This document shows positions 11,629-22,447 of a stretch of 64,000 nucleotides of DNA, one piece after another. The stretch's first letter is position 1. Each line of letters starts with the position of its first letter. This stretch comes from Halocafeteria seosinensis (Eukaryota > Sar > Bigyra > Bicosoecida), in contig LVLI01000234.1 in NCBI GenBank assembly GCA_001687465.1, positions 1 to 64,000 on the forward strand, in the 5' to 3' direction. Made by a program: the position numbers and the translations under genes. The notes beneath the pieces were generated by a model. It was not told the origin of the DNA and made no database searches. It worked only from the letters and a program-made list of their open reading frames with translations.

Positions 11629-11963
11629 CCATAATTTTCGCTCACTAGGTACAAGTAGAGACAAAATAGGAAGAAACATCATATGTGCGCGCAAGCACAC
11701 ATAGCCACCTCAGTCAAATTACCCTGACGTATAAGCTATCCATACCACCTTCACGTACACTCCGAGGATTCCGCAAGCAATCACCCTTGGCTGCGGAAGC
11801 CGGATATCAAACTGTAGGTCACACAACCGTCACTCTTACTGACTCTTTGGCGTCCGGGTTGGTTGGCGTCGACTCGTAGCCGTAGCAGTTAGGGATGGTG
11901 CGCACTTCTTCTTGGTTGTATTTTTGTTGAAGTGTGGATCTGACATAGTGGGATAGAGTAACC
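11629..11963. other. Intergenic region between the LOG and GDT1 genes
   Basis: These 335 bp between two genes on the same strand hold no supported coding region. They are expected to contain the LOG 3' untranslated region and the GDT1 promoter. No repeat or clear signal was seen. Confidence 0.4.
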
Positions 11964-13297
11964 ATGATGGGCATCTTACGGCGCCATGGGCCTCCTGTAG
12001 GGTCCGTGGGAGGCTGTCTGCTGGTCCTTTTTCTGATCTGGACGCTCTCAACGGCGCTCATGGCGCACGCCACGGGTAATAATCAACACGCCGAAGATGC
12101 TGGACTCTCCACGGGGTCTGTAGCGTACCTGCGCAAGACTGGGGAAGGGTCTCCTGACGCTGAGGAGCAGTCCTCCGAGGGAGGACCGACGGAGAAGCAG
12201 TTAGATAAGACCTTTGATAAAATCGATTCGGACAACAGTGGGAAAATAGACCGCAAGGAGTTTAAATGGTTCGCCAGGGGCAACATTGAAGGGGTATGTG
12301 TGTGTGTGTGTGCAGTATGCGTCCAGTTAAAGACAGCGGGACAGAGTCCCTCTCGTGCAGCTTCCTGGACTTCCCTCCTTGGGTGTCCATCGATTCTGGG
12401 ATGCTCTGACCTCTAGTATTGCCATGACGATCGTCACGGAGTTAGGCGATAAAACCTTTTGCATTGCCGCTATCATGGCGATGCAGCGCTCGAGGTACGC
12501 TCCATGCATCCCCGGCTGGGATTTTCCGTCGTCAATGGACCAAACTTCCTGCTCGCAGATACGCCGTCTTTATTGGAGCTGCATTGGCTCTTGTAGTAAT
12601 GACGGGCTTGTCCGTGGGAATCGGCTACGCACTACCGGCATTGTTGCCCAAGTTTTATACCCATCTGGCCAGCATCGTGTTATTCGTTTATTTCGGGCTC
12701 AAGCTCTTATGGGACGCACGCAGCATGTCCACAGGAAGCAATGCCGAATTAGAGGAAGCTGAGGAGGAACTTGCAGCCTCTTTCAACAGTAATTCGTCGA
12801 CACCCAAAAGCGAAGAAAAGGATATAGAGAATGCTGGAGCACCGTCGCATAAGCGAAAGTCAAAGCGGAATGCCGAGGAACCGAAATCACCCGAGGGAGG
12901 ACGTGATAACAGCCCAGCAGAAGAAAAAGCCAACAGTGGTGGAAATGGGAGATCAAATTCCCCCGATGAAAAGAGCAAGGAAAAAGTAACCCACGAATCC
13001 ATTTTAGACTACCTGAAATTTCATTGGGCAACACTGACATCCCTGTTCACTATGACATTTCTTGCCGAATGGGGAGACCGCAGCCAGATTGCTACCATAG
13101 CAATGTCTTCCTCCAAAGATCCTCTTGGGGTAGCGTTGGGCGGTGTGATCGGCCATCTAGGCTGCACTGCAATAGCTGTAATAGGAGGAAGAATCCTGGC
13201 GAGCAAGATAAGCGAACGTACGCTATCCCTGTGTGGTGGTGCTCTCTTCCTGCTATTTGCCGTCCTATCGATACTACAAGGACCTCAGGAAGAATGA
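11964..13297 (+). CDS. EF-hand-containing GDT1/TMEM165 (UPF0016) cation transporter
   Basis: Three exons (11964-12293, 12361-12494, 12559-13297) encode 400 residues. GDT1-family proteins are Golgi or chloroplast membrane transporters for Mn2+ and Ca2+, exchanged for protons. Both signature motifs are intact: E-L-G-D-K-T (E at about residue 137) and E-W-G-D-R-S (E at about 325). They lie in two homologous groups of membrane helices separated by a long Ser/Lys/Glu-rich loop (about residues 220-300). The N-terminus has a hydrophobic signal or anchor segment (residues 18-34) and one canonical EF-hand loop at about 88-99 (DSDNSGKIDRKE), with all calcium-coordinating positions filled. This suggests Ca2+-controlled transport. 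Intron 1 carries a GT microsatellite. Compartment is uncertain. Confidence 0.9.
12296..12312 (+). repeat. GT microsatellite in GDT1 intron 1
   Basis: A run of about eight GT units starts directly behind the splice donor of GDT1 intron 1 and may be length-polymorphic. The acceptor used in the model is the later cag at 12358-12360, so the run stays inside a 67-nt intron. Confidence 0.7.
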
Positions 13298-13817
13298 TAC
13301 TTTTGGTGTCACGGTCGTGGTGGGCGAGTTGGTGGCGTCTTAGTTGCTTCGAGCAGGCGACCTGCCATGTAACCTACAGTTTGATTACTCCGCCGAGGTT
13401 TAGATTCCACGGCCTTGGGTAGTACGTGCCAGCTAGGGCACTTGCACGAGGATAAACACCGATTTACACATCCACACAAATGACCTCTCTAGAAGTACTG
13501 TGGTACAACCCGGTGTAATAACCGTCGGCTAAATTATCTGACAGCATCGAAAATACACAAGGTCCAACATATTCTAACTTTCGATTTCTCAACCCCACTG
13601 AATACACGCCCCCTTTAATGAAGCCGGCGCATTCATGTTGACTAATTCAATGCCGTTGAGGTACATGAACTGCGCTGCTAGCTTCCTAGTATTGCATAGG
13701 GGAACCCAAGCATTGTCGGTATACCTCCTGCATTTCCGTTTGATAATTTTGGATGATACAATAAACTTTGTGGGGAGTAATATTGCCTTGTATGCATAAA
13801 ACAGAGGGGAAGGTGGC
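13298..13817. other. Intergenic region upstream of the CEP70-like gene
   Basis: These 520 bp hold no open frame with protein-like character. They contain the 3' end of the GDT1 transcript and the upstream region of the CEP70-like gene. No repeat, RNA gene or clear promoter motif was recognised. Confidence 0.4.
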
Positions 13818-16800
13818 ATGGATAGCCTATTTGAGTTTTTGAGTGCTCACCAGCAGGAGCAAGATCTCCCCGATAATGACACCTCTGAGGCATCCACAGC
13901 TCCACGATCACATACCAAGGATAAAAATGACCATGGAGAGGCCAATGCGCACGATGAGGAGTCTTGGGAGTGCCTGAATGAAGAGGAAAAGGGTGGTAAA
14001 GTGTCCAAACAGCTCGTCTTTGAGGACGAAAACACGGCCGATGCTCCTCAATACCAAGGTAATACGAACAAAAACGCTGGCCAGGCCTCTTCATCCTCTG
14101 CTGCTGCTGATGCAAAGCAGCCACAGGATAGGCAGCATGAGAGAGAAAGGAACCCGGTGGAGCATTCAAATCAGCGTCTCCCGGAGGAGGACGAAGGAGG
14201 AAGCACCAGAGGAAGAAGATGATTCAGATGAAATTTTCAGCTCACGAGAGTACCACGACGCGTATTCCTACAGCATCGAAGATGTCGACGCGTTCCTGAA
14301 ACAGCACGGGTTTGATGTTGATTCGGCCAAAGCAGCAGCGGCAGCTTCAGCAGCCCAAGTTTTTGAAGAATACTCCTTCGTTCGAGAGGATAAAGATAAT
14401 GAGGACAGTCCGGAAGAGGAGAGTCACCAACTCCATGAAGCGCAGGATAGTTGGCTATCTTCCACGCGGATAGTGCACTCGGTCGGAAACAAGGAGACCA
14501 CCAGCTCGGGGGCTAGTTCGACTTACCACCAGCACCAGCACCAACAGAGTGAGATATTTACGTACATACAGGGAACCACGACAGCATCTGGGCACAGTAC
14601 CGGGAGGGAGATGGAAACCGTAACTAGTGACCATGGGCAAGCGGATCTCAACGACGTAAAGCCTAACACCCGGATTGTACATAATAGCACCGGGCAGCAC
14701 CACGTGGACGCGACAGGGTTGGATTACGGTACAACCCATAGTACCTCGGACCAAAATATGACGCGGGACACGTTTCAACTCGGAGAGGGTGAGGACAATT
14801 TCTCTGGGAGAGAGGGGTCATGGTCTGAGCACGTCCCCGAGGCTGGTATACAGACACACTTGGAGGTCGATCGAATGTTTGGGAGACCGGATGTCGACGG
14901 TGCTCAAACTCAGACCTCGGTGACACAAACATACGAAGACACCAACAGGACGGACGACCATCAAGAATCAAACAATGCTGCCCACGATTCTAGACATTGT
15001 AATGCAGATAAAGAGCTGGTCGTCTCCCGCTCTGTCTGGGAGAATCTAAACGATTTAATAGAAAATCATGGGTTTACTCCACTTCCGCTGGGTGACTCCC
15101 CCAGTCATTATAATGAAGACGAGACATATGGAACCATAAGTGAAAGTGATGTGGTTGATCTACTTCGACAAGTTTTGGAAGAATATGCCGCAGCTGGACA
15201 GAGTATTCAAGACGCTGCATTGTCCGGACCTGATCGTGACAGCGTAGTCCGCAATGCCTCCCGCCAAAACTCGTCTTCTTTCGCGAATGAACGTGACTTG
15301 CAAACGCTACAAAAACAGAACAAGGACTTGGAAAATAAACTACGAGTAGCGAAGAAGGAAAAAGAAAGGAATGTCGGGCGACTACAAAATGCCCTGGAGC
15401 AGCGGGAGCGCGCCTTGGCTGCAGCGAACCGGCGAGTTCAGATGCTGGAGGACGAGTCAACTGCAGGAAAGCAGGCTATGGCATCGAAAAGTGAAGAGCT
15501 CAAGAATCGCGTTGCCAAGTTAGAAAAAGAACTCCAGGAAAGGGATACCCACATAAAGCATCTCAAGGACAAAGCAAACTCTTCGACGAGAAAGCAAACA
15601 AATTCCGAATCTGATGCGACGGATATTTCGACCCTGAAACATTCTCTTCAAGAGGCACGAAACAACATTGTCGAGTGCAACCGGGAAATCGACTCTTTGA
15701 AAACCACATTGCAGAGGAAGTCCGACGAACTTGAGAGGACGAAATATGATCTGTCTAACCAGCTTCATACATGGAGGCAGCATGCTACGACAACGGAAAA
15801 TCTGTTAAAGGAAACAATGAAACAACTGAAGCTGACTGTAAGGTCCCACTCCGAACTTATCTCCAAAAGGGCGACCGGCGGTGATACGTACGACGATGCG
15901 CGGTCATTGGCACGAGCAGTGGATGATGTTTGCCAGGAATATAAGAAACAGCTTACGGAATACAAGCACGCGGCGACGAAGAATAGCCACGTGAAACCAT
16001 CCCCAAAAAATGACGAAGATGCTGAAAAAAGGCGTCTTCGTGACAGAGTACAATCAGCTGAAGCCGAACTGGAGACGTTCAGAAATTCGAATGCTCGGCT
16101 GCAGAGTGTCGTAGACAAATACGAAGATGTGTGCGACTTTGCTCAGAAAGCTACAGGAAACACGGCTAGTAACGATGCGAACCTAGGTCCCGAAACGCTA
16201 CTATCTTCGATAAAGTCCATGCGCAATAAGATCAATCATCTCCTTGAAAAGGAAGCTCATCTTGAACACAGGCTAAGTTGGCTGAAAAGCTCGACAACTC
16301 AACATGATTATCCTGCTAGTAGTGGTAACCCGCGTGCCCAGGAAGCAGTGCACAGCGACTGCGCGGGTAACGAGACTACTGTAAGGACTAAGTCGGAGGC
16401 ATCTGAGGTGAAAAGGCTTAAACGCCTTCTTCGGCAGGCGGAGGCAAAATGTAAGCGAAAGGAGTACGATATAACCAAATTAAAGAGTCAACTTTCTGTG
16501 GCTGTGCGACGTAGCCAAGGGCTATGGAAGAGTGGGAACGAAAATGTACAGCTAACCGAAAGCCTAAACGAGTCAATTGGAGATCGGTTTCAGGAATACT
16601 CTATTGAAAAGGTGTCCGGCGTTGAAGAGACCAAAGAGAGTACCCAGAGTTTTCCGGTTTCAAATAGAGGATCAAAGGATTCTGAAATTTGGAAACAAAA
16701 TGACGAGCTCAATAAGTCACTTAGACTTGCATACGCTCGAATCGAAGAGAAGGACAAAGAGATCGACAACATCAAAGATCAACTTCAACGCGACAGAAAC

Positions 16801-18644
16801 AAATTGCATGCGATTAAGGAAAAAGACCAGAGATCTTTACATGAAAACTGGGGGAATTATTCCGAGGGTGCCGTTTTGTCGCCTGCGACTTATGAGAGAC
16901 GTATAGAGAAGCTGCAAGGAGAAATATCTCATCTGCGAGGTATGAACAATGCGTTGACCGACGCTTTGACCCGCCATGAAAACCAAAGTAGTAGACGGCA
17001 TGACGTAAATTCGACCACTGACTCCGATGCAAATACGAATTCGTCGGCCCACGCCAAACTTATAGATGTCGGTCTCGAAACGCAGGAGGGCGACGGAGAC
17101 CAGTTCCCCCATCTTCGAGCTAAGCGCCTAGAACAATCCCAAGTCTCCTTAGTAAGTGCCTCTTTCTTCTTTGTGGTGGGGGAGGAAACTGAAATTTTCT
17201 GCATTTTTTTGTTTCCGATCAGGTTGAGGAAATACGAAGATTGAAGCATAAGGAACAATGTATGGAGAAAGAGCTTGAAGAAATAAAGAATAAGCTACAA
17301 GAGTCGCAGAGTAAAGAAGCCGATCTCCAAGAGAAATACGACAACGTATATCTGGAGCTTGAATCGCGACCTACCATTAACGCATGGCATGAAGCCCAAT
17401 CGCAGTTGCAGAACCTTGAGTTGGAGCTAGAAGCAGCTGTCGAACTTGGAATCCAACGCGAGCGTTTACAGGTAAGTATCCATTTCCTTCCGTGGAAAAC
17501 TTTATAAGCCACATAGTCGGTGTCTAAATTGCAGAAACGGGCAACTGAGCTCCTGAGGGAGTCCAAAGACAGACGGAAGCTCACGTCGACTAGAGTGTTG
17601 ATAGCGAAAGATAAGAGAGCGCATGAGCTAGGCCTTAAGCGAACACTTGAGAAGATGTCTGATTCCAACGCGAGGCAAATTTTGAAGGACTGTTGTGTGA
17701 CCCTGTCGATCGATGACGCTGAGGCGCTTCCCGCGGCTGTGCGATCGCTGAAAGCGGTAACTGACGCTATTCCCAAAATTGAAGGCTTTACTATGGAAAT
17801 ATGTCGGCTTGTACAGCTTTATAAGGGTAAACGGAATGAATTGTTTGAAGAATGGAAGCAATTTTTTAATTCGCTTAGTCGAGGGCACAAGACAATCAAC
17901 GTTCCACACTTTCAACGTAGTTCGATAAATTTTTCAGCGGCTGCTGGATCGGATACCTTTTATGAGGTCCTGACTCAAGTCGGTGACATTCTCAAGGATC
18001 TTGATTCGTTCTGTGTGAAAGAAGCGTTTGCTTCAGTGTTGCTAACGGAATCTAAAGACTTGCAGCTTGTGCAAACCATCACTTCTTCTGATCAGTTAGC
18101 AGACCAGGGGCATATTTTGCGGCAAAGCCCTTACATGAAATTTATTCAGGAATCAGATAGACTGTTCTCCGCGTTGCAGTATGGTAATTCTCTTTATGAC
18201 TCTATGCAAAGACACGAGGCTTTGTTTAACGCCGCTGAGGGTGCACTTAAGGTAACTGATTGACAGAAAACGGCGCTTCTAACTTTCAATGACTCGGGGT
18301 TTGTACATTGGTATTACTATGCAGGAAACTGAAGGAATGGACTCTAGGATTGAGCTCTTGCAGAGCATTATACTTTACTTCCAGCAGTTGTTTGGGGTTG
18401 ACAGTCTCCAAGGCTGCTTTAGCAGTATGAACGTAAGCAATACCTGGACTAAACCTCGCTGCCAAGCCTCGGCATAAACACGTTATCCCTTCCTTCTCTT
18501 TTTTCCATCGTCGTGCAGTCACTGTACCAGTTCCATGAAGAGATGAAGAACTTCCTTTCTTCACTAAAACGCTCTCTTGGGAAAGAAGCAGAAGACGACA
18601 GTTTGCACCGGCTCATCGAGAGAGTCCAAGAATTGCGAGAATAG
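13818..18644 (+). CDS. CEP70: CEP70-like coiled-coil centrosomal/basal-body protein
   Basis: The product is about 1510 residues; human CEP70 has about 600. Known role: a centrosomal protein that binds gamma-tubulin and helps organise microtubules and cilia. Conserved points are a W-x-x-L-N-x-L-I-x-x-H-G-F-x-P-L segment (15037-15090), long coiled coils (about 15290-17470), the L-E-S-R-P-T segment in exon 3 that matches the CEP70 L-E-T-R-P-T, and a C-terminal F-x-x-L-F-x-V-x-S-L-x-G segment (18381-18420). Exon ends after the first coding block are 17151, 17223-17471, 17535-18251, 18325-18432 and 18519-18644, all phase 0. The reading frame shifts by one base near 14190-14205, where frame 1 (LPEEDE) must join frame 2 (EEAPEEEDD). 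No convincing intron explains this, so a one-base sequence error or a real frameshift is likely. The large acidic and Gln/His-rich N-terminal half is not recognised. Confidence 0.75.
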
Positions 18645-18702
18645 ACCGAAGGTTAATATCGATAGAATGATGCCATACCTTCTTCTAATAGTACAGGTTG
18701 TA

Positions 18703-20067
18703 CTATATGGATATTGTAGCCCCCTCAGGAAGCTTTGCCTCCCTAACAGCTTTGGACCCAAGGCACAAGGCTCGGGGTTCTTCCTCGAATGTAATACCAC
18801 ACATGAGACTCCCGTAAGATGAAATTTCGAAGAATTGCATCGGATGCCGAAGACGGGGACCCCCGATACAAGTGATTTGGGACATTATCTGGATGAGGGA
18901 CATCGTAGTGGTTGCTAACGCATCGAAGCAGCGATGGACTAGCTACTTACGTTGAGAGCGCATACGGCGTTGTCGGCGACGGTAACTTGTGTAAAGTCAC
19001 CCTCGTAACGAGAAATGAGATTCTGATTTTGTGGGTCCCTGAACATACGTCCCCAACATTGCAAACCTCCTTTTATATCCACAGCACAAGCAGTCGCGCC
19101 ACCGTGTGATATTTGGACGAATTGTCCTCCTGGGTACTGATGTGCGTTCTGTATGACACTTAATTGATGGCACAAATGCTTGATCTTCCCTGAATCTGAG
19201 TGTAATAGAAGCTCACCTTTCTCTCCTGACCCCAACACTCGATTTCTCCCGATGACAAGATACCACAGATTCCGTGCTGCGGAAACAAGTAATGTACACC
19301 GTTTTAACTTTTATCGTTCTTCAGCTGTACGTTTTCTGCGTACATTATTGGCACTAATTTGAACGAATGTATCGTTTGGTCGAGAAGTGGGATCGACCGA
19401 AGTCGATCCTGTATCATCATATACAAAATCGGGAATGCCATTCCACATGTTTAGAAGGCAGACCATATTCACCCCACGTACTAAAGCATCGAACTCCTCC
19501 TTCTGTTGTCAATCCACAAAAGAAAGAATCCGCGGAGGTAACCTGAATATACTCCTCGTTCTTGTGACCTCTCTCGGGATGAGGTACTCTACCCCAGCAA
19601 ACGATTCGGCTATCCAGCGTGATCCCACAGACGTACGCCTTGCCCGCACTTATTTGCAAGAAAGTCTGCACCTATGAAACACACGTACCAACGTTCCATC
19701 TTGACACACTTTTGACAGCGCGGAATGAGCAACCTACCTCTTCTGGTATTTTGTCATCCAGATGATAATCATAAATTCCTTGCCCCCAACAATGCGGGTT
19801 TCCCCCAAACACCATATCATCACCCTCTTCCTCGTCGTCAGTGCTTTCACTCGTAGTATTGTAATTCACAAGGACACAAGCGAAGTTCTTACCCACGGTC
19901 AACGTGGTATCATCAATGTCATGGTAGAAATCCTCCTCTAGTGTCTCATAAGGAATTTCCATTGTGCCTCGTTTGAAACGGGTCACACCGTCATGTCCAA
20001 ATCCATTCACCACAGCGCACATGACTAGCCATGTGAGACCACACAATGCTACAATCCTTGGCATCAT
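18703..20067 (-). CDS. Secreted or lumenal RCC1-like repeat protein
   Basis: Six exons on the minus strand are deduced: 20067-19738, 19665-19473, 19408-19344, 19276-19217, 19136-18951 and 18888-18703, giving 339 residues. The N-terminus is a clear signal peptide (IVALCGLTWLVMCAVVNGF). The rest is built from repeats alternating F-x-Q-I-S-A-G, V-C-G-I and x-C-W-G, typical of the cysteine-containing RCC1-type beta-propeller group. Examples are QISAGKAYVCGI, RIVCWGR, QISAN, GEIECWGQ, QISHGGATACAV, LQCWGR and EISSYGSLMCGI. Read without splicing, the frame hits a TAG at 19672-19674. The introns proposed here (55-80 nt) remove this and all other stops while keeping the repeat spacing. The donor of intron 2 could instead lie 9 nt further downstream (exon end 19464). 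Ligand and function are unknown; a nuclear RCC1 role is unlikely given the signal peptide. Confidence 0.8.
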
Positions 20068-20491
20068 GCATACGATCGTGAATGACCCTTATATATGTAC
20101 AGGAAAACAACGAGAGACGATGCGTTAGCCCCAGAGAAAACTGATATCTTGTGGCCCGTTGCAATACTGTATTTACCTTACCTACTAGGCCATATACACA
20201 AAGAAAGGTAAATATATTATAGTCTGACAATGTCAATCATTCACATGTCCCTATTATACGAAAACAGGCTGCCAGCCGCTGGCTGCTGAACTTCAACCAA
20301 GGACCAGGAGGAACCAATTTGGAGCGGGAGGAAATGGGAGAAACATGTATGTCACAATAACACTGATATGGTGTATTTTAATCATGGTATTATGGTACTA
20401 GTTCCCATGAGTCATCCTCTACGTTCACTGCACAGATGGAAGAGCTGTTGCCCGATCATCGAATAAATGCTCATTGAGTGTAATGACGAAT
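20068..20491. other. Intergenic region between the RCC1-like and unknown genes
   Basis: This is the AT-rich upstream region of the RCC1-like gene on the minus strand, merging with the 3' region of the next minus-strand gene. No coding frame or RNA gene is supported. Confidence 0.4.
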
Positions 20492-22447
20492 TTAGCGATG
20501 ACTTGCGTCAACAACGTTCTTCACATACAACGACTCAGTTAGGGCATTCTGCGAGAGACGGTGTAGCTCAAATTCATCTACTTTAGTTTGAATCTCCCCG
20601 AGCTTACTAAGATCATGGAGTACTCCCATCAGCCGTTCCGAGGCCGGCAGGAGTCGTTCCATCATGATTTTTATGTTGTCTTCCACATCTTCATCGTCCC
20701 CAGTCGCAAGGCATATAGCAAGTGCGGTGATGATCCCAATAGCGAGAATACCATGAGCAGGCACAGAGTGATCTACAATGTGGTCAAAGTCACAATCATC
20801 TCGGCATTCTCCTCGCGAGCAGACTGCCAGCTTTGCAAGACCTACTACCATGCCCAGTTGAAATTCAGTCTCAGGACCTCTGCCGAGCACAGCTGATATA
20901 TAGTCAACGGCTTGTTGCACCAGATTACGCTTACTCCGACTCCCACGTTTTAAGTTTCTTTCCGAAAACTTCACTGAGGCGTATGCTATCAAAGCCTGAA
21001 GCTCGCTGCGGTGGCTACAACTATCTGATCTACAATAAGAGCAGACGGAGCCCATACAGTCCGCAGATCGTTCGATGAGCTGTCTTTCAACACTTTCGCT
21101 TAATCTGTTGGGCCCAGACGCAAATACCGCTTTGGACATATACCTATAGGCACTCTCTAGCTGCTCCTCCAGTCGCTTAAAATGGGGTAATTTAACTTCG
21201 CTAATTTCACTGAAACTTGTTCCTTCCGAAGAGACCGAACGGAAATCCTCCATTCCCGACGAGCCGAGACTGTTTTCTGCTCTTTGACGCTTGGGCGTTT
21301 GCCGTGGCGCTTCCGGGTGAGAGGACGCAGAAGTCTTCCTGGAAGGAGAGTTGCCACTTTTTTTCTTATGACTCCTGGGAATAGATGAGGCAGTTTTCGA
21401 CGAAGCTTGCGCGTTCGAGATATTTTCTGTCGGTTGACGGGGGGATTTTCGGTATCCACTCTGGGTTTGACTAGAAGATGGTTTCTTCGAAGAAACAGGT
21501 GGTGGCAGGGGTGTGATCGCGCTCAAGGGAAGAAGCATCGGACGCAGTTGATTCGCCATTTGGGAACGACAGTCCCGACACAATGCATGGTTTTCCTCGA
21601 TTTCACCCTTCAAGACATTCTTCACCTCTTGGCAATGGAAACAGAGGCGGCAATCCCACGGCGCCCACCCTTTCCTCTCGGAACGCTCCCGTATCATTTC
21701 GAAGAACTCATGAAGAAGCGGAACAGTGGTCCGCACGTGAACAACCGTGTCGGCCTTCGACGAAGCGATCCTATCGTCAACGCCTTCTACTCCTTCGCGG
21801 GAACCGACCCGTACCCACTTGAGCTCGTCGTAGCTAAAGTACCACTGGCCATCACTGGTCTTCACATTTCTCAAGGAGGAAGCAGGTAAGTCGGCGAAGG
21901 AATCCTTCGAGAACTTCAGCAGATGACAGGTTGCACATCGGTCACCGTTGACTCTCCCTACCATGTATTTCTCTTCTGCTCTGCAAACTGAGAAGCACAC
22001 CTGACACCAGAAGTAACTGCCGCTACCCTCCAGTCTCTTGATCAGCTGCAACCCGGCATTCTTCGGAAGCATATCCCGCTTACTTCGAAGACTGAGCATT
22101 GTGGCAATGTGAACAGCGTGGCCCTCCCGAGAGCCCAACCTGGGGAAGGTTACCTCGTGCTCCTCGTCCAGGTTAGGAATCCACGGCAGGGGAACCGACT
22201 CTGGCGGATCCGTTGTGACCTCGGTGGCCTCGAGGGTTGCAGTCACACCACTGTTTTGATGCCCATCGAACTCCTCGTTTGCACTTCCTTCCAAATGTTC
22301 GCCTGTTAAATGCATGGGCGGTCCATCCATTGGAAGGGAGTCAGGTGCGTCCGCCTGTCTCGGTGCCGCAACTGCAGAAACTGGATTTGCTTTCCATGCC
22401 GGAAGCAAACGCCCATACGTGAGTGGGCCTCCTGTTCTGTCACCCAT
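20492..22447 (-). CDS. Unknown protein with two paired-cysteine (zinc-ribbon-like) modules
   Basis: A single exon encodes 651 residues. I do not recognise the family. Two similar cysteine modules are visible. The first, near residues 148-175, reads C-Q-V-C...C-A-T-C. The second, near 270-295, reads C-R-L-C-F-H-C...C-R-D-C. Each looks able to bind one zinc. A basic Ser/Pro/Lys-rich linker (about 315-400) follows and may contain a nuclear localisation signal (KKKSGN, PKRQR). The C-terminal third, about 430-651, is probably globular and helical, with more cysteines (CSYCRSDSC, CSRGECRDDC). One hydrophobic stretch, GILAIGIITALAICLATG, could be a membrane helix or a buried core helix. The layout recalls proteins that bind nucleic acid or other proteins through small zinc fingers, but no function is claimed. 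Confidence 0.75.
   Translation of the reverse strand: MGDRTGGPLTYGRLLPAWKANPVSAVAAPRQADAPDSLPMDGPPMHLTGEHLEGSANEEFDGHQNSGVTATLEATEVTTDPPESVPLPWIPNLDEEHEVTFPRLGSREGHAVHIATMLSLRSKRDMLPKNAGLQLIKRLEGSGSYFWCQVCFSVCRAEEKYMVGRVNGDRCATCHLLKFSKDSFADLPASSLRNVKTSDGQWYFSYDELKWVRVGSREGVEGVDDRIASSKADTVVHVRTTVPLLHEFFEMIRERSERKGWAPWDCRLCFHCQEVKNVLKGEIEENHALCRDCRSQMANQLRPMLLPLSAITPLPPPVSSKKPSSSQTQSGYRKSPRQPTENISNAQASSKTASSIPRSHKKKSGNSPSRKTSASSHPEAPRQTPKRQRAENSLGSSGMEDFRSVSSEGTSFSEISEVKLPHFKRLEEQLESAYRYMSKAVFASGPNRLSESVERQLIERSADCMGSVCSYCRSDSCSHRSELQALIAYASVKFSERNLKRGSRSKRNLVQQAVDYISAVLGRGPETEFQLGMVVGLAKLAVCSRGECRDDCDFDHIVDHSVPAHGILAIGIITALAICLATGDDEDVEDNIKIMMERLLPASERLMGVLHDLSKLGEIQTKVDEFELHRLSQNALTESLYVKNVVDASHR

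Noticed and set aside
19672-19674. In-frame TAG in the RCC1-like gene as stop-codon recoding or pseudogene evidence
   Set aside because: A 72-nt GT-AG intron with good sites (gtaggt...gtgcag) removes it and restores the repeat pattern. TAG is also not the selenocysteine codon.
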